Shown here: in pieces, positions 45,811 through 54,385 of the stretch
How the letters are laid out: each line of letters starts with the position of its first letter
How positions within the stretch are numbered: position 1 is the first letter of the stretch
Source: Martinezella rhizogenes
Lineage (GTDB): Bacteria > Pseudomonadota > Alphaproteobacteria > Rhizobiales > Rhizobiaceae
Assembly (NCBI GenBank): GCA_013322215.1
Contig: JAAMEZ010000058.1
Coordinates: 620,001 to 684,000 of the forward strand
DNA: 64,000 nucleotides
Direction of reading: 5' to 3'
Notes under the pieces: generated by a model
What the model was told of the DNA's origin: nothing
Seen by the model: the letters and a program-made list of their open reading frames with translations, nothing else
The model's database searches: none
Made by a program: the position numbers and the translations under genes

Positions 45811-46905
45811 TTAGAAGCTGCGCTGGAAGCGCAGGATACCAGCCCACTGATCCTGGTTCACAGAATCGAAGTTGGTGTAGGTAACTTCCGGCTCGATGAG
45901 GAAGCCCTTGACCGGCGTGAACTTCAGGTTCGTCGTGGCTTCGAAGATCTTCGAGTCGGTGTAGGCGAGCTGGAGGTTCCACTTCAGCTTTTCGTTGATC
46001 GGAACGCCAACGCCACCCCAGACAGCCCAGTCGCCCCAGCCGCAGAGATCGCCACGGCCAGCCGGGCAAGCAGATGCGTTCAGGTTCGAACCGGCGTACT
46101 GGTTCAGCTTCTTGCCGTCCGTGTTGTAGCCGCCCATCAAGAAGGCCGTCAGGAAGCCGAAGTCGGCATCGATACGAGCCTTGACAGCGCCTTCTTCGAC
46201 GATCGAGTCGTAACCGCCGACAACCTTGAAGCCGAAACCGCCAGCCTTGTAGCCGATACCGGCAACGGCGTTCGGAGCGTAGTGGTTAGCCTTGGACTGA
46301 ACCCAAGCGCCGCCGAAAGAAGACGAATCCGAACCGGAGTTGGAGTCTTCGAGCGAGACGACAGCGGTGAAGCCGTTGCCTGCGTCGTAGTTGTAGGTCA
46401 ACTGGTTGAGTTCGTACGGGCCGTCATAGATCACGTCGTCGTTGATGACGTCGCCGGCGTAGCCGGTGTACAGGTTGTACTGCGAGTCCTGCTTACCAAC
46501 CAGGAAACCGCCGAGGCTGATGTTAGCCCAGAGCAGCTTGGTGGTGGTGGCGTTGCCGTCGTTCCAGTCGAAACGATAGACGGTGTTGGTCTTCAGCGGA
46601 CCGTATTCGGTGTCGGTCGCGGTGTCGACGCTCAGCTGAGCGCGGGTGTGCCAGTAGGTGCCGCGATCGCCGCCGGGACCCGGATTGTAGGCATTGTACC
46701 AGCCGCCTTCGGTACGGACCATGCCGCCGATCTTGAGGCAGGTTTCGGTGCCCGGGATGAAGAAGTAGCCAGCGCCATAGGCATCGCAGATGCGGACGTA
46801 TTCCAGCGGCTCGGGCTCAGCAGCGACGATTGCGTCGGCCGCATGAGCACCGGATACTGCTGCCAGCGCAGCAGCGGAGCCGAGAAGAAGGCTCTTGATG
46901 TTCAT
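45811..46905 (-). CDS. outer membrane porin 1 (RopA type)
   Basis: A 364-residue rhizobial porin. The signal peptide (MNIKSLLLGSAAALAAVSG, cut after GAHA) leads into AADAIVAAEPEPLEYVRICDA and a plug-like GYFFIPGTETCLKIGG, followed by alternating beta strands and a C-terminal phenylalanine (LRFQRSF), as expected for a 16-stranded trimeric porin of the porin_2 family. It has four cysteines, including two in an extra loop near SACPAGRGDLCG that porin 2 lacks. It forms general diffusion pores and is tandem with porin 2. Confidence 0.92.
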   Translation of the reverse strand: MNIKSLLLGSAAALAAVSGAHAADAIVAAEPEPLEYVRICDAYGAGYFFIPGTETCLKIGGMVRTEGGWYNAYNPGPGGDRGTYWHTRAQLSVDTATDTEYGPLKTNTVYRFDWNDGNATTTKLLWANISLGGFLVGKQDSQYNLYTGYAGDVINDDVIYDGPYELNQLTYNYDAGNGFTAVVSLEDSNSGSDSSSFGGAWVQSKANHYAPNAVAGIGYKAGGFGFKVVGGYDSIVEEGAVKARIDADFGFLTAFLMGGYNTDGKKLNQYAGSNLNASACPAGRGDLCGWGDWAVWGGVGVPINEKLKWNLQLAYTDSKIFEATTNLKFTPVKGFLIEPEVTYTNFDSVNQDQWAGILRFQRSF

Positions 46906-47282
46906 AGTAACTCCAGTTCCAATATCGATTAGGTATGAGAATTCACGTCGAGAAAATCGACGTGCCCTACCCCACCCGGTTTTAAAGTTGACCCCTGATC
47001 TGGGAGAACCAAGACGCTAAGTCTCGCTTCCGATTTGGAACCTACAGATCGTTTTTTTCAGAGCAATATCAGAGATAAACTATGAACAATTGTGACGGCG
47101 GTTTCAAAAGGTGCGTTGCACAAAAATCACGTCGCAAAACCGTCACATTGGCGACATGTCGATAGCTGGAAACTACTTCAGATTACTTCGAGAATACATA
47201 CAACCTACAGGTCGCCCACGCCGGAGAAGAATATAGAATACTCTCAAGGCTGCATTCTAATTTGTCGATATTCTCAAATAAA
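46906..47282. other. upstream region of porin 1
   Basis: About 380 bases of AT-rich sequence that must contain the porin 1 promoter and leader. A short open frame at 47092 lacks a ribosome site and codon bias. I see nothing else I can support. Confidence 0.5.
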
Positions 47283-47309
47283 GAAAGCCCGGCCATTGGC
47301 CGGGCTTTC
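47283..47309 (-). terminator. terminator after porin 2
   Basis: A perfect 12-bp stem (GAAAGCCCGGCC / GGCCGGGCTTTC) with the loop ATT, followed on the minus strand by TTTATTT. Confidence 0.88.
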
Positions 47310-47353
47310 CATCACCGTAGTGAACAATCTCAACTGACCAAGGTCAGATTAGA

Positions 47354-48415
47354 TTAGAAAGTGCGCTCGAAGCGGAGGATACCAGCCCACTGGTCCTGAT
47401 TGATGGAGTCCCAGTTGGTGTAGGAGACTTCCGGCTCGATGAGCAGGTTCTTGACCGGGTTGAACTTGAGGTTCGTGGTCGCTGCGAAGATCTTCGAGTC
47501 GGTGTAGGCGAGCTGGAGGTTCCACTTCAGCTTTTCGTTGATCGGAACGCCAACGCCGCCCCAAACTGCCCAGTCACCCCAGCCGATACCAGCTGCATCG
47601 CCAGCGCCGTTCGAACCGGCATACTTGTTGAGCTTGTTGCCGTCGGTGTTCCAGCCGCCCATGACGAAGGCCGAGAAGACACCGAAGTCAGCATCGACGC
47701 GAGCCTTGATGGCGCCTTCTTCAACGATCGAGTCGTAACCGCCGACGACCTTGAAGCCCCATGCGCCGGACTTGAAGCCAGCACCGGCGACAACGTCAGG
47801 AGCGTAGTGGTTCGAGCTGTCTTCGCCGTTAGCGCCGGTAGCACCGGTGCCAGAGTTGCTGTCTTCAACCGAGATCACAGCCGTGAAGCCGTTGCCGGCG
47901 TCGTAGTTGTAGGTGATCTGGTTGAGTTCGTACGGGCCGTCATAGACCACGTCGTCGTTGATGACGTCGCCGGCATAACCGGTGAAGACGTTGAACTGCG
48001 AGTCTTCCTTACCAACGGTGAAGCCGCCGAGGCTGATGCTGGCGTGCAGCAGGTTGGTAGCGGTGGAGCCGCCGTCATTCCAGTCCCAACGAATTTCGGT
48101 GTTGGTCTTCAGCGGGCCGTATTCGGTGTCGGTTGCCGTCTGCAGACGGAGCTCAGCACGGGTGTGCCAGAGCGTGCCCAAACGAGAGTTCGGGTTGTAG
48201 GCATCGTACCACTCACCTTCGGTACGAACCTTGCCGCCGATCTTGAGGCAGGTTTCGGTGCCCGGGATGAAGAAGTAGCCAGCACCGTATGCGTCGCAGA
48301 TGCGAACATATTCCAACGGCTCCGGCTCAGCGGCGACGATAGCGTCAGCCGCGTGAGCACCGGAAACTGCCACAAGCGCGGCAGCGGAGCCCAGAAGAAG
48401 GCTCTTGATGTTCAT
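47354..48415 (-). CDS. outer membrane porin 2 (RopA type)
   Basis: A 353-residue paralogue of porin 1. The first 60 residues and the last 60 are nearly the same, including signal peptide, GYFFIPGTETCLKIGG and WAGILRFERTF, while the surface-loop regions differ (for example the acidic Gly/Ser-rich loop after VEDSNSGTG and a shorter late loop). It forms outer-membrane channels. Each copy has its own terminator and promoter region, so they can be regulated separately. Confidence 0.92.
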   Translation of the reverse strand: MNIKSLLLGSAAALVAVSGAHAADAIVAAEPEPLEYVRICDAYGAGYFFIPGTETCLKIGGKVRTEGEWYDAYNPNSRLGTLWHTRAELRLQTATDTEYGPLKTNTEIRWDWNDGGSTATNLLHASISLGGFTVGKEDSQFNVFTGYAGDVINDDVVYDGPYELNQITYNYDAGNGFTAVISVEDSNSGTGATGANGEDSSNHYAPDVVAGAGFKSGAWGFKVVGGYDSIVEEGAIKARVDADFGVFSAFVMGGWNTDGNKLNKYAGSNGAGDAAGIGWGDWAVWGGVGVPINEKLKWNLQLAYTDSKIFAATTNLKFNPVKNLLIEPEVSYTNWDSINQDQWAGILRFERTF

Positions 48416-48957
48416 ATTGACCTCCAGTCAAAGTTTTATGTCGAGAATGAGAACTACCCGAAGGTATTCCCTGTCCCATCCTCGCGTTTCAAGAAGTGGA
48501 CGATCAATCGCCCTCGCTTCCGAGAGTGAAAATACAAGACGTGCACTGTCACGCAATCGACATTTTCGCGGAAGGGGGGATTTGCGTAAGCCTTCCGCAA
48601 TTCCTGTTGCCGAAAGGACACAAGTCAGCAACACGGCGGCCGCAATTATTTAGACTTCATTAAGAAATCCCTTAATCTACCGGCACTTACATGCGGCGCG
48701 AAAATAGTCGCAGCCGATCGCAAAAAGGCATCGAAATGGCCATTCCATGGCTAACAGGCGGATTTTGCTGGGTTTGGTAAGCTGTATATGACGCTTACCT
48801 CCGCGACCCACCCGGGATGAACGGCCGCTTGCGAGTTCGGCCCGCGTCCCAAAACGATGCAAGGACGCGGGTGATTCCTTAGATAGGGCCGATTCGACAG
48901 CGGCGAGCAGGCGTTGAGCAAGCGCAGCCGCCAACGACCAAATATCGCTCTACCCCT
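48416..48957. other. upstream region of porin 2
   Basis: About 540 bases. The part next to the gene has a GGAGGTC ribosome site and an AT-rich leader. A possible minus-strand frame at 48677-48934 has no ribosome site, an odd composition and no recognisable domain, so I leave it out. An unannotated small RNA or distant porin regulatory sites are possible, but I cannot show them. Confidence 0.45.
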
Positions 48958-49203
48958 TCATTTCCTTGGATAGAGCACCATTCCGGCGTGATGAAGCACG
49001 CCATTGATGAAATCGCCATCGGCGGTGAAACCGGTATCGTCCCAATAGTCGATGTGATCGCCCGTCACCATGTAGCGCCCCTGATAGGCATGCTCACGGC
49101 TTCCCCGCGCTTCGACATATCGGCCGTTCGGCAGGAGTTCATGGCGGATATGATCATTAGCCGTTGTCCACATGCCGACGTAAGCGTGTATCGGTTTCTT
49201 CAT
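48958..49203 (-). CDS. Atu4866-like small beta-barrel protein
   Basis: An 81-residue protein resembling Agrobacterium Atu4866 (Pfam Atu4866), which I recall as a streptavidin-like beta barrel of unknown ligand. Matching parts are GMWTTANDHIRHELLPNGRY, GRYMVTGDHIDYWDDTGF and GVLHHAGMVLY. The ATG at 49203 is chosen from the alignment in memory. It lies 74 bases after an SDR gene on the same strand and is likely cotranscribed. Confidence 0.82.
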   Translation of the reverse strand: MKKPIHAYVGMWTTANDHIRHELLPNGRYVEARGSREHAYQGRYMVTGDHIDYWDDTGFTADGDFINGVLHHAGMVLYPRK

Positions 49204-49277
49204 TTCGATTCGATCCTCGGAAAGTGAGGGCGGCGCGCATACGACGCCGGCCGGAGTGAAAGCAAAGAGACCGCGAA

Positions 49278-50006
49278 TCAATGTACCGCCCGCGTCGGGC
49301 GAACGACGATCTCATTGACATCGACATCATCGGGCTGCTCAACGGCGAAGCGTACCGCCCGACCGATAGCGTCGGGCGTCAGCGCAACGGCCCGATAGGA
49401 CTTCATCGCCTCGGCCGCCACCGGGTCCGTGATCGTATCGGCCAGCTCACTCTCGACGACGCCCGGATGGATGCAGGTGACACGGATATCGCGGCATTCC
49501 TGCCGCAACCCATCTGAGATTGCCCGAACGGCATACTTGGTTGCGCAATAGACGGCGGCGGTCGGAGAGACTGCAAGCGCCCCAATCGAAGCGATATTGA
49601 TGATGTGACCGGCGCCACGCGCCGTCATTTCCGGCAGAACGGCCGCAATGCCATGAAGCACGCCCTTGATATTGACGTCGACCATTCTGTCCCATTCCTC
49701 GACCTTCATCGAAGTCATCAGGGAAAGCGGCATGATGCCGGCATTGTTGACGATCACATCGACGCCGCCCCAGGCCAGACGTGCCGTCTCCGCAAAGGCA
49801 GCAACGTCAGCCCTATCGGTTACATCGAGCCGGCGGGTCATTACCGTGCCGCCCTTTTCCCGGATCTCGGCCGCCAACGCTTCCAATCTGTCGATGCGTC
49901 TTGCGCCGAGCATGACCCTTGCGCCGGTGGAGGCGAGTTCGCGGGCGATGCCTGCGCCGATGCCACTGGAGGCACCTGTGATGAGAATGACTTTATCGAT
50001 AGGCAT
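49278..50006 (-). CDS. SDR family oxidoreductase
   Basis: A 242-residue classical SDR. TGASSGIG is at 10-17, NNAG ends at 90, and S140, Y153 and K157 form the catalytic triad. The substrate is unknown. The start at 50006 removes a long non-homologous N-terminal stretch. It is divergent from the LysR gene (119-base gap), which probably regulates it, and precedes the Atu4866-like gene. Confidence 0.88.
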   Translation of the reverse strand: MPIDKVILITGASSGIGAGIARELASTGARVMLGARRIDRLEALAAEIREKGGTVMTRRLDVTDRADVAAFAETARLAWGGVDVIVNNAGIMPLSLMTSMKVEEWDRMVDVNIKGVLHGIAAVLPEMTARGAGHIINIASIGALAVSPTAAVYCATKYAVRAISDGLRQECRDIRVTCIHPGVVESELADTITDPVAAEAMKSYRAVALTPDAIGRAVRFAVEQPDDVDVNEIVVRPTRAVH

Positions 50007-50125
50007 GCGATCACTCCTTGCTATGTGAACGGTTCTCTCCTGGAACCGGCTGCAAGGAGGATACAGAGCTTCATTGTCGTGATAAGACACCCATTCAGTG
50101 ACAGCTTGGAAAGTAATAGTTACCA

Positions 50126-51040
50126 ATGTGGCCTGATCTCAATGCTCTCACCGTCTTCATTCTCGTCGCCCAGGAGCGCAATTTTCGCGCCGCCGCCGAC
50201 AGGCTGGGCGTCACCCGCTCGGCGGTCAGCCAGACAATCCGGCGATTGGAGGAAAGCATGGGCATCGCGCTGCTGCAGCGCACGACCCGCAGCGTCAGCC
50301 TGACGGAAGCCGGCGAACGGCTTTATGCGGACGTGGAGCCGGCGGTATCGGACATACGCACCGCGATGGAAAAGACGGACAGATTGCGGACGCGGCCCCG
50401 CGGACAGTTGCGGCTCGCAGTTTCCTCGATCGCGGAACGATTTCTCTCCGGCGACTTTCTCGCGGGCTTTGCGGACGCCAACCCCGAGATCCAGCTCGAT
50501 ATCACCGTCACCGACGAGGAATTCGACATCGTATCGGAAAGCTATGATGCCGGTGTCCGGCTTGGCGAAGTCATCGAGCAGGACATGATTGCCGTACCCG
50601 TCGCCGGTGACGAGCGGCAATTGGCCGTATGTTCCCCGGCCTATCGAGACCGATTCGGCATTCCCATGCATCCGAAAGAGCTCTCCGTGCATCGATGCAT
50701 AGGCTGGCGTCCCTCACCGAAGGCAGTTCCCTATCGCTGGGAGTTTACGGAAGAGGGCAAGGAATTCCGGATGGAGGTCGCGCCGGAGGTGACGACGAAT
50801 GACATGGGCGTGATGATCGAGCTGGCCGTCGCCGGAGCGGGAATCACATTCGGGATGGAAGAAAGCTTTCGCCCCTTCATCGACAGGAACGAGCTAATGC
50901 CAATCCTGGAGAAATATTGCCCCTATTTCCCTGGCTTCTATCTCTACTATCCCAATCGACGGAACATGGCTCCCAAGCTGCGCGCGCTCATAGCATACCT
51001 GAAGCGCTACGAAGGCTTTGCAGGCCGGAATTCCCGATAG
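50126..51040 (+). CDS. LysR family transcription regulator
   Basis: A 304-residue LysR regulator with an N-terminal winged helix (FILVAQERNFRAAADRLGVT, RSAVSQTIRRLEE) and a substrate-binding-type effector domain from about residue 90. It is divergent from the SDR gene, the usual arrangement for a LysR activator and its target. The inducer is unknown. No signal peptide. Confidence 0.9.
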   Translation: MWPDLNALTVFILVAQERNFRAAADRLGVTRSAVSQTIRRLEESMGIALLQRTTRSVSLTEAGERLYADVEPAVSDIRTAMEKTDRLRTRPRGQLRLAVSSIAERFLSGDFLAGFADANPEIQLDITVTDEEFDIVSESYDAGVRLGEVIEQDMIAVPVAGDERQLAVCSPAYRDRFGIPMHPKELSVHRCIGWRPSPKAVPYRWEFTEEGKEFRMEVAPEVTTNDMGVMIELAVAGAGITFGMEESFRPFIDRNELMPILEKYCPYFPGFYLYYPNRRNMAPKLRALIAYLKRYEGFAGRNSR

Positions 51041-51109
51041 AATCTTGCGTTGGGATTTGTCAGCTCCGAATTCACCTGCCATCTGCAGATGAGGACAATT
51101 GAGCCAAAA

Positions 51110-51199
51110 TGGCGGAGAAGATGGGATTCGAACCCACGATACCATTTCTGGTATACTCCCTTAGCAGGGGAGCGCCTTCGACCACTCGGCCACCTCTCC
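51110..51199 (-). tRNA. tRNA-Ser (anticodon GCT)
   Basis: On the minus strand a 90-base tRNA can be folded: acceptor stem GGAGAGG pairing at the 3' side, D arm, anticodon loop CTGCTAA with anticodon GCT, a long variable arm as in serine tRNAs, TTCGAATCC in the T arm and an encoded 3' CCA at 51110-51112. It marks the left boundary of the mobile element, whose integrase begins 115 bases away on the 5' side. Confidence 0.95.
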
Positions 51200-51314
51200 G
51201 GTGCGGCCTAACTATGGTGAGGCGCTTAGGAATGCAAGGCTTTTTTGTTGTTCCCGCTGATTTTTCGGCTGAAAACTTCTGACGGGCAAAAACCTGAACA
51301 GACGTGAACTTTCT

Positions 51315-52424
51315 TCAGTTTTCGGCTTGAAACCGCAAACTTTCCGCAAAGTCTGATCTCTCTTCGTTCTCAGGATCTGCGATGAAGCCAAGCTTCAAGG
51401 CCAGCCGGCCGATGGAGGGATTTGCCAGTTTCACGTAGCGCTCCCACTCGTTTGATTCCCAGCCGCCTTCTGCCTTGAGGCGAACGACGTCTTTCGTCTG
51501 GCTGTAGAACCATGTGGCCCACGAATGCCGTGCGACGTGCGGCGTATATATAGAAGTGTCGAAATCCATCTCCTCGATCGCGCGCGTCCAGAAGGTGAAC
51601 TTATAGCCCCTATCCTCCTTCTTTTCATAAGGGCGGCCGTCGTAGCGGAGAAACAGCGGGCCTTTGCTGCCAAGGTTAGGCAATGTGGAGAGGGCTGCCA
51701 CGACACGCGGGCAGAGATTGACCATGCGCTCCTTGCCGTTCTTCGTGTCGCGCAGGATCGCGTAGCGGTGTTCCAGCGAAACGTCGTCACGCCCATCCAC
51801 GGCCAACGTCTCGCTGACGCGCGATCCCTGGCCGAAAAGGAAGGTCGCGAGCGCTGGCGACCATGGATTGGGAAAGCGGGAGGCTGAAACGCGCGTCAGG
51901 AAAGTCAGCGCCTGGTCTGGACGCAGGAAGTGTGTGCGCTTCTCGCCGTCGTCCGGCCGGGTAATGTCGGGGCGGAACTTGTTCGCCCTCATCACGGCGA
52001 TGATGGGGCCGTGCCATTGCCGGCGGCGCGTCGAATCATTGGGATAGAGCTTTTTCCCTTCGGTGTTGATCAGCTCTTCCTTGATCTGGTCGAGCGGCTT
52101 CGATGCTATTGGATCGAAGCGGGAATGAAGGCGGAAGGGTTCGCCTTCTTTATGGTTGGCCCGCAGGAAGCGCGCCTCGCCGCCGTTCTTTACGTAGTTT
52201 TCCGCCGCTGCGCGGAACGTGATAATGGGTTCGCGACCGGTGATATTGCGCTCGGCAACCTCGTTTTCGATTTGCCGGCGGATGGCGTCTGCTTGTGCTT
52301 CGTCGCGGACCTTGGTCGATCGTCTGACCTCAGTTGAATGAGGCTCCCCATCTCGCCAGATTGTGACGGTACCGGTGACATAATATATTCCGGACGTTTC
52401 ATCTCGTTTGAGCTTGAGTGGCAT
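51315..52424 (-). CDS. int: tyrosine recombinase / integrase
   Basis: A 369-residue phage-type integrase. Catalytic residues are R202 (GSRVSETL), probably K229 (TKNGKERM), H296 and R299 (HVARH), W322 and the nucleophile Y330 (ERYVKLA). The N-terminal arm-binding and core-binding domains fill residues 1-170. It should catalyse integration and excision of the element. Its first 235 bases overlap the excisionase-like gene in another frame. Confidence 0.92.
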   Translation of the reverse strand: MPLKLKRDETSGIYYVTGTVTIWRDGEPHSTEVRRSTKVRDEAQADAIRRQIENEVAERNITGREPIITFRAAAENYVKNGGEARFLRANHKEGEPFRLHSRFDPIASKPLDQIKEELINTEGKKLYPNDSTRRRQWHGPIIAVMRANKFRPDITRPDDGEKRTHFLRPDQALTFLTRVSASRFPNPWSPALATFLFGQGSRVSETLAVDGRDDVSLEHRYAILRDTKNGKERMVNLCPRVVAALSTLPNLGSKGPLFLRYDGRPYEKKEDRGYKFTFWTRAIEEMDFDTSIYTPHVARHSWATWFYSQTKDVVRLKAEGGWESNEWERYVKLANPSIGRLALKLGFIADPENEERSDFAESLRFQAEN

Positions 52425-52609
52425 TCGACCATCTTCTCGGACAGTAGGCGCAGCTGATCAGGACGCAACTTAACCGTTCGTCCGCAGCGTACAAAGGGAA
52501 TTTCGTGGCGGCGAATCAATTCGCGCACCACGCGGGCGGGGTTGCCAACATCAGTAATGCCGAGCAGGCCGGCGGCTTCCTCAAGCGGAATAGGCTGCGG
52601 GAGAAACAT
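52190..52609 (-). CDS. excisionase-like helix-turn-helix protein
   Basis: A 139-residue frame. The first 50 residues (PIPLEEAAGLLGI, then RVVRELIRRHEIPFVRCGRT) resemble MerR-like winged-helix excisionases. The remaining part is Ser/Arg-rich, of low complexity, and lies inside the integrase gene in another frame. Either the tail is a real extension or a frame change once joined or separated these genes. The start forms a TGATG overlap with the HNH gene. Confidence 0.6.
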   Translation of the reverse strand: MFLPQPIPLEEAAGLLGITDVGNPARVVRELIRRHEIPFVRCGRTVKLRPDQLRLLSEKMVECHSSSNEMKRPEYIMSPVPSQSGEMGSLIQLRSDDRPRSATKHKQTPSAGKSKTRLPSAISPVANPLSRSAQRRKTT

Positions 52610-52941
52610 CAAGTGGCCTCCTGACAAGAAAAGGCCGCGCGAGCCTTGTCGCGCCGGCGCTGATTTTCTTTGTGAGTGACAATCTCAAGGTGCGCGGGAT
52701 TGACGCAGCGGCGATTGCGACAGGTATGATCGAGCTGTTTGCGACCTGGCACGTAGCCGTGTTCGTTAGTGAACATCACGATATGTACAGCGACCGTCTG
52801 ACCGCTCAGGCTCATGCGGGGATAATCCTTGCCCCTGCCCTTATCGCCGCTGGTTGATCCCATCCATCGCCAGCAACCGGTGTTGGGATCGATGCAGACG
52901 CGCTCCATGATACGGGCGCGGATCTGGTCACGTCGACTCAT
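52609..52941 (-). CDS. HNH endonuclease
   Basis: A 110-residue HNH nuclease. The motif LDHTCRNRRCVNPAHLE contains the catalytic histidine, the zinc cysteines and the second histidine, with TNEHGYVPG before it and THKENQRR after. Such phage proteins cleave DNA, often as homing or packaging nucleases. Codon 1 at 52941 follows GGGAGCAG. It is coupled to the excisionase-like gene. Confidence 0.85.
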   Translation of the reverse strand: MSRRDQIRARIMERVCIDPNTGCWRWMGSTSGDKGRGKDYPRMSLSGQTVAVHIVMFTNEHGYVPGRKQLDHTCRNRRCVNPAHLEIVTHKENQRRRDKARAAFSCQEAT

Positions 52942-53002
52942 GGCTGCTCCCTGGTAGGAACCTCCCGCTCTCAGCAACGTTGAGAGGCGGGAGGACATCA
53001 AC

Positions 53003-53251
53003 ATGTCTGGTTGGGGAAAGCCGGTGATCGTCGAGACAAGCAAGATCGGCCAGCGGCTCGTGATCATGAATCCGGAACGAGCGGCAGAATTCATGCTGCA
53101 GGAATGGCCGTCCAGCATTCGAGGCAAAGCCTTCGCCCGAGCGCAAGGCGTGCTCCTCGGTGCGCTCGAAGGAAAGACCAAACCTACTGCCGCGCGAAAG
53201 GCATTTCTGGACGCTTTGAGCGAAAGCCAGATCTATGTGTTTCCCGAATGA
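53003..53251 (+). CDS. DUF982 protein, 82 residues
   Basis: A small protein of the DUF982 family, common in rhizobia and of unknown function: GWGKPVIVETSKIGQRLV, EWPSSIRGKAFARAQ and KAFLDALSESQIYV fit. It is on the plus strand, opposite its neighbours, with GGGAGGAC before the ATG. It has its own promoter region, divergent from the HNH gene. Confidence 0.8.
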   Translation: MSGWGKPVIVETSKIGQRLVIMNPERAAEFMLQEWPSSIRGKAFARAQGVLLGALEGKTKPTAARKAFLDALSESQIYVFPE

Positions 53252-53270
53252 TGAATCGACGGTCAAAGGA

Positions 53271-53819
53271 TCATCCATGGCGTTTCCAAGCCTCGAATGA
53301 CCCTCGAAATTCGATCCAACGCTGCGCGGCGGCAGGGTCAGTGTTCAGATCGCAGCGCGACTTGATCCGCAGAATGTTGCGGACGGACACGGCAACGCGC
53401 TCGGCGTCGGCGACATCGGGCACGTTGTGGCGCTCGACGAGGAAGCGGCGAAACATTCGGTCATTGCACTTCATGGCACACTCGGCCGCGTAGTCCTTCT
53501 TCCGTTCGCTCTGCTGGCGCTGGCGATGCTGATGGCTCTCCGGAGGCTGAAGGCTGCGTATCCGGTCGAAGGCTGCTTCCATGAGAACCAGAAGGGCGCG
53601 CACCAGCTCGGGCGCCTTTAGGAGCAGGCGGCGGTCGTCATAGGAACAATCGGGCGTCAGGTACGCGATCGGCTCGATCTCGCCCGTCATCCGATTGACG
53701 AGGCAGATTTCCGCCCTGCCAGTCTCAGTATCGTAGGACTCGACGAATTGCTCGCTGGCGAGGCCTGCGAGGTCGCGCGCTTCGGGCAAAAAGGTGCGGG
53801 CCTGGTCGAGGTTCATCAT
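53271..53819 (-). CDS. hypothetical phage protein, 182 residues
   Basis: No family recognised. The N-terminal half has VNRMTGEIEPIAYLTPDC and a helix ELVRALLVLMEAAFDRI; the C-terminal half is basic with RRFLVERHNVPDVADAERV. It overlaps the end of the DUF1643 gene by ATGA (start 53819), so it is translated with it. Confidence 0.7.
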   Translation of the reverse strand: MMNLDQARTFLPEARDLAGLASEQFVESYDTETGRAEICLVNRMTGEIEPIAYLTPDCSYDDRRLLLKAPELVRALLVLMEAAFDRIRSLQPPESHQHRQRQQSERKKDYAAECAMKCNDRMFRRFLVERHNVPDVADAERVAVSVRNILRIKSRCDLNTDPAAAQRWIEFRGSFEAWKRHG

Positions 53820-54385
53820 TCGGCCCAACCCATGCTCGCATCGCGAACCTTGCGCCACATGACCGGTGGTTGGTCGCGGGCTATGCGGTTTTTGCCTCTC
53901 GACATCGGATGCTTTGGGTGATCGCCTTTGGTTATGCCAAGGCAGACCAGGTCAACCGAGTGGTGCGCCGCTTTCGAACACATCCATGTTTCGCGAGCAT
54001 TGAATGCGCCGCCATCGCCCCACGCTGCGAGCATCGCCGTATGATGATCTCGGGCATAGTCCAGAGCCTCGCGCAGGTGCTGATTGTGCGGGCCAACCGG
54101 ATCTGATGCGGCCTGCATATCGGCCGGATGGGAAGCTCGGAACGCGCAGAGGTTGACAATGTACAGTCCGCCATATCCCCAAAGTTTGGCGAAATGGATG
54201 AGCTCACGGATCGTCGGGTCATCCTTTTGGTCGTCGGCAGTGGATGGATTGAGCATGCAGACCGGCAGGGCGTACAGGTACGCATCCCAATGTCGGCGCA
54301 GCACGTAGCGATAGAGGCCACAGTCGGAAATCACTGCTGACTTATTCATCGCGTTTGCAAGCGGGAACGTCGTGCTGCTCATCAT
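53816..54385 (-). CDS. DUF1643 protein, 189 residues
   Basis: A DUF1643 family protein. The segment VCMLNPSTADDQKDDPTIR and IVNLCAFRASHPADM are signatures. Function is unknown; the family is seen in phages and mobile elements. It is coupled at both ends by ATGA overlaps, upstream with the sliding-clamp gene and downstream with the 182-residue gene. Confidence 0.85.
   Translation of the reverse strand: MMSSTTFPLANAMNKSAVISDCGLYRYVLRRHWDAYLYALPVCMLNPSTADDQKDDPTIRELIHFAKLWGYGGLYIVNLCAFRASHPADMQAASDPVGPHNQHLREALDYARDHHTAMLAAWGDGGAFNARETWMCSKAAHHSVDLVCLGITKGDHPKHPMSRGKNRIARDQPPVMWRKVRDASMGWAE

Noticed and set aside
47092..47337. 81-codon frame upstream of porin 1
   Set aside because: It runs through the terminator of porin 2, has no ribosome site and no recognisable domain.
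48677..48934. Possible 85-residue gene upstream of porin 2
   Set aside because: No ribosome site, no domain, and unusual composition for the genome.
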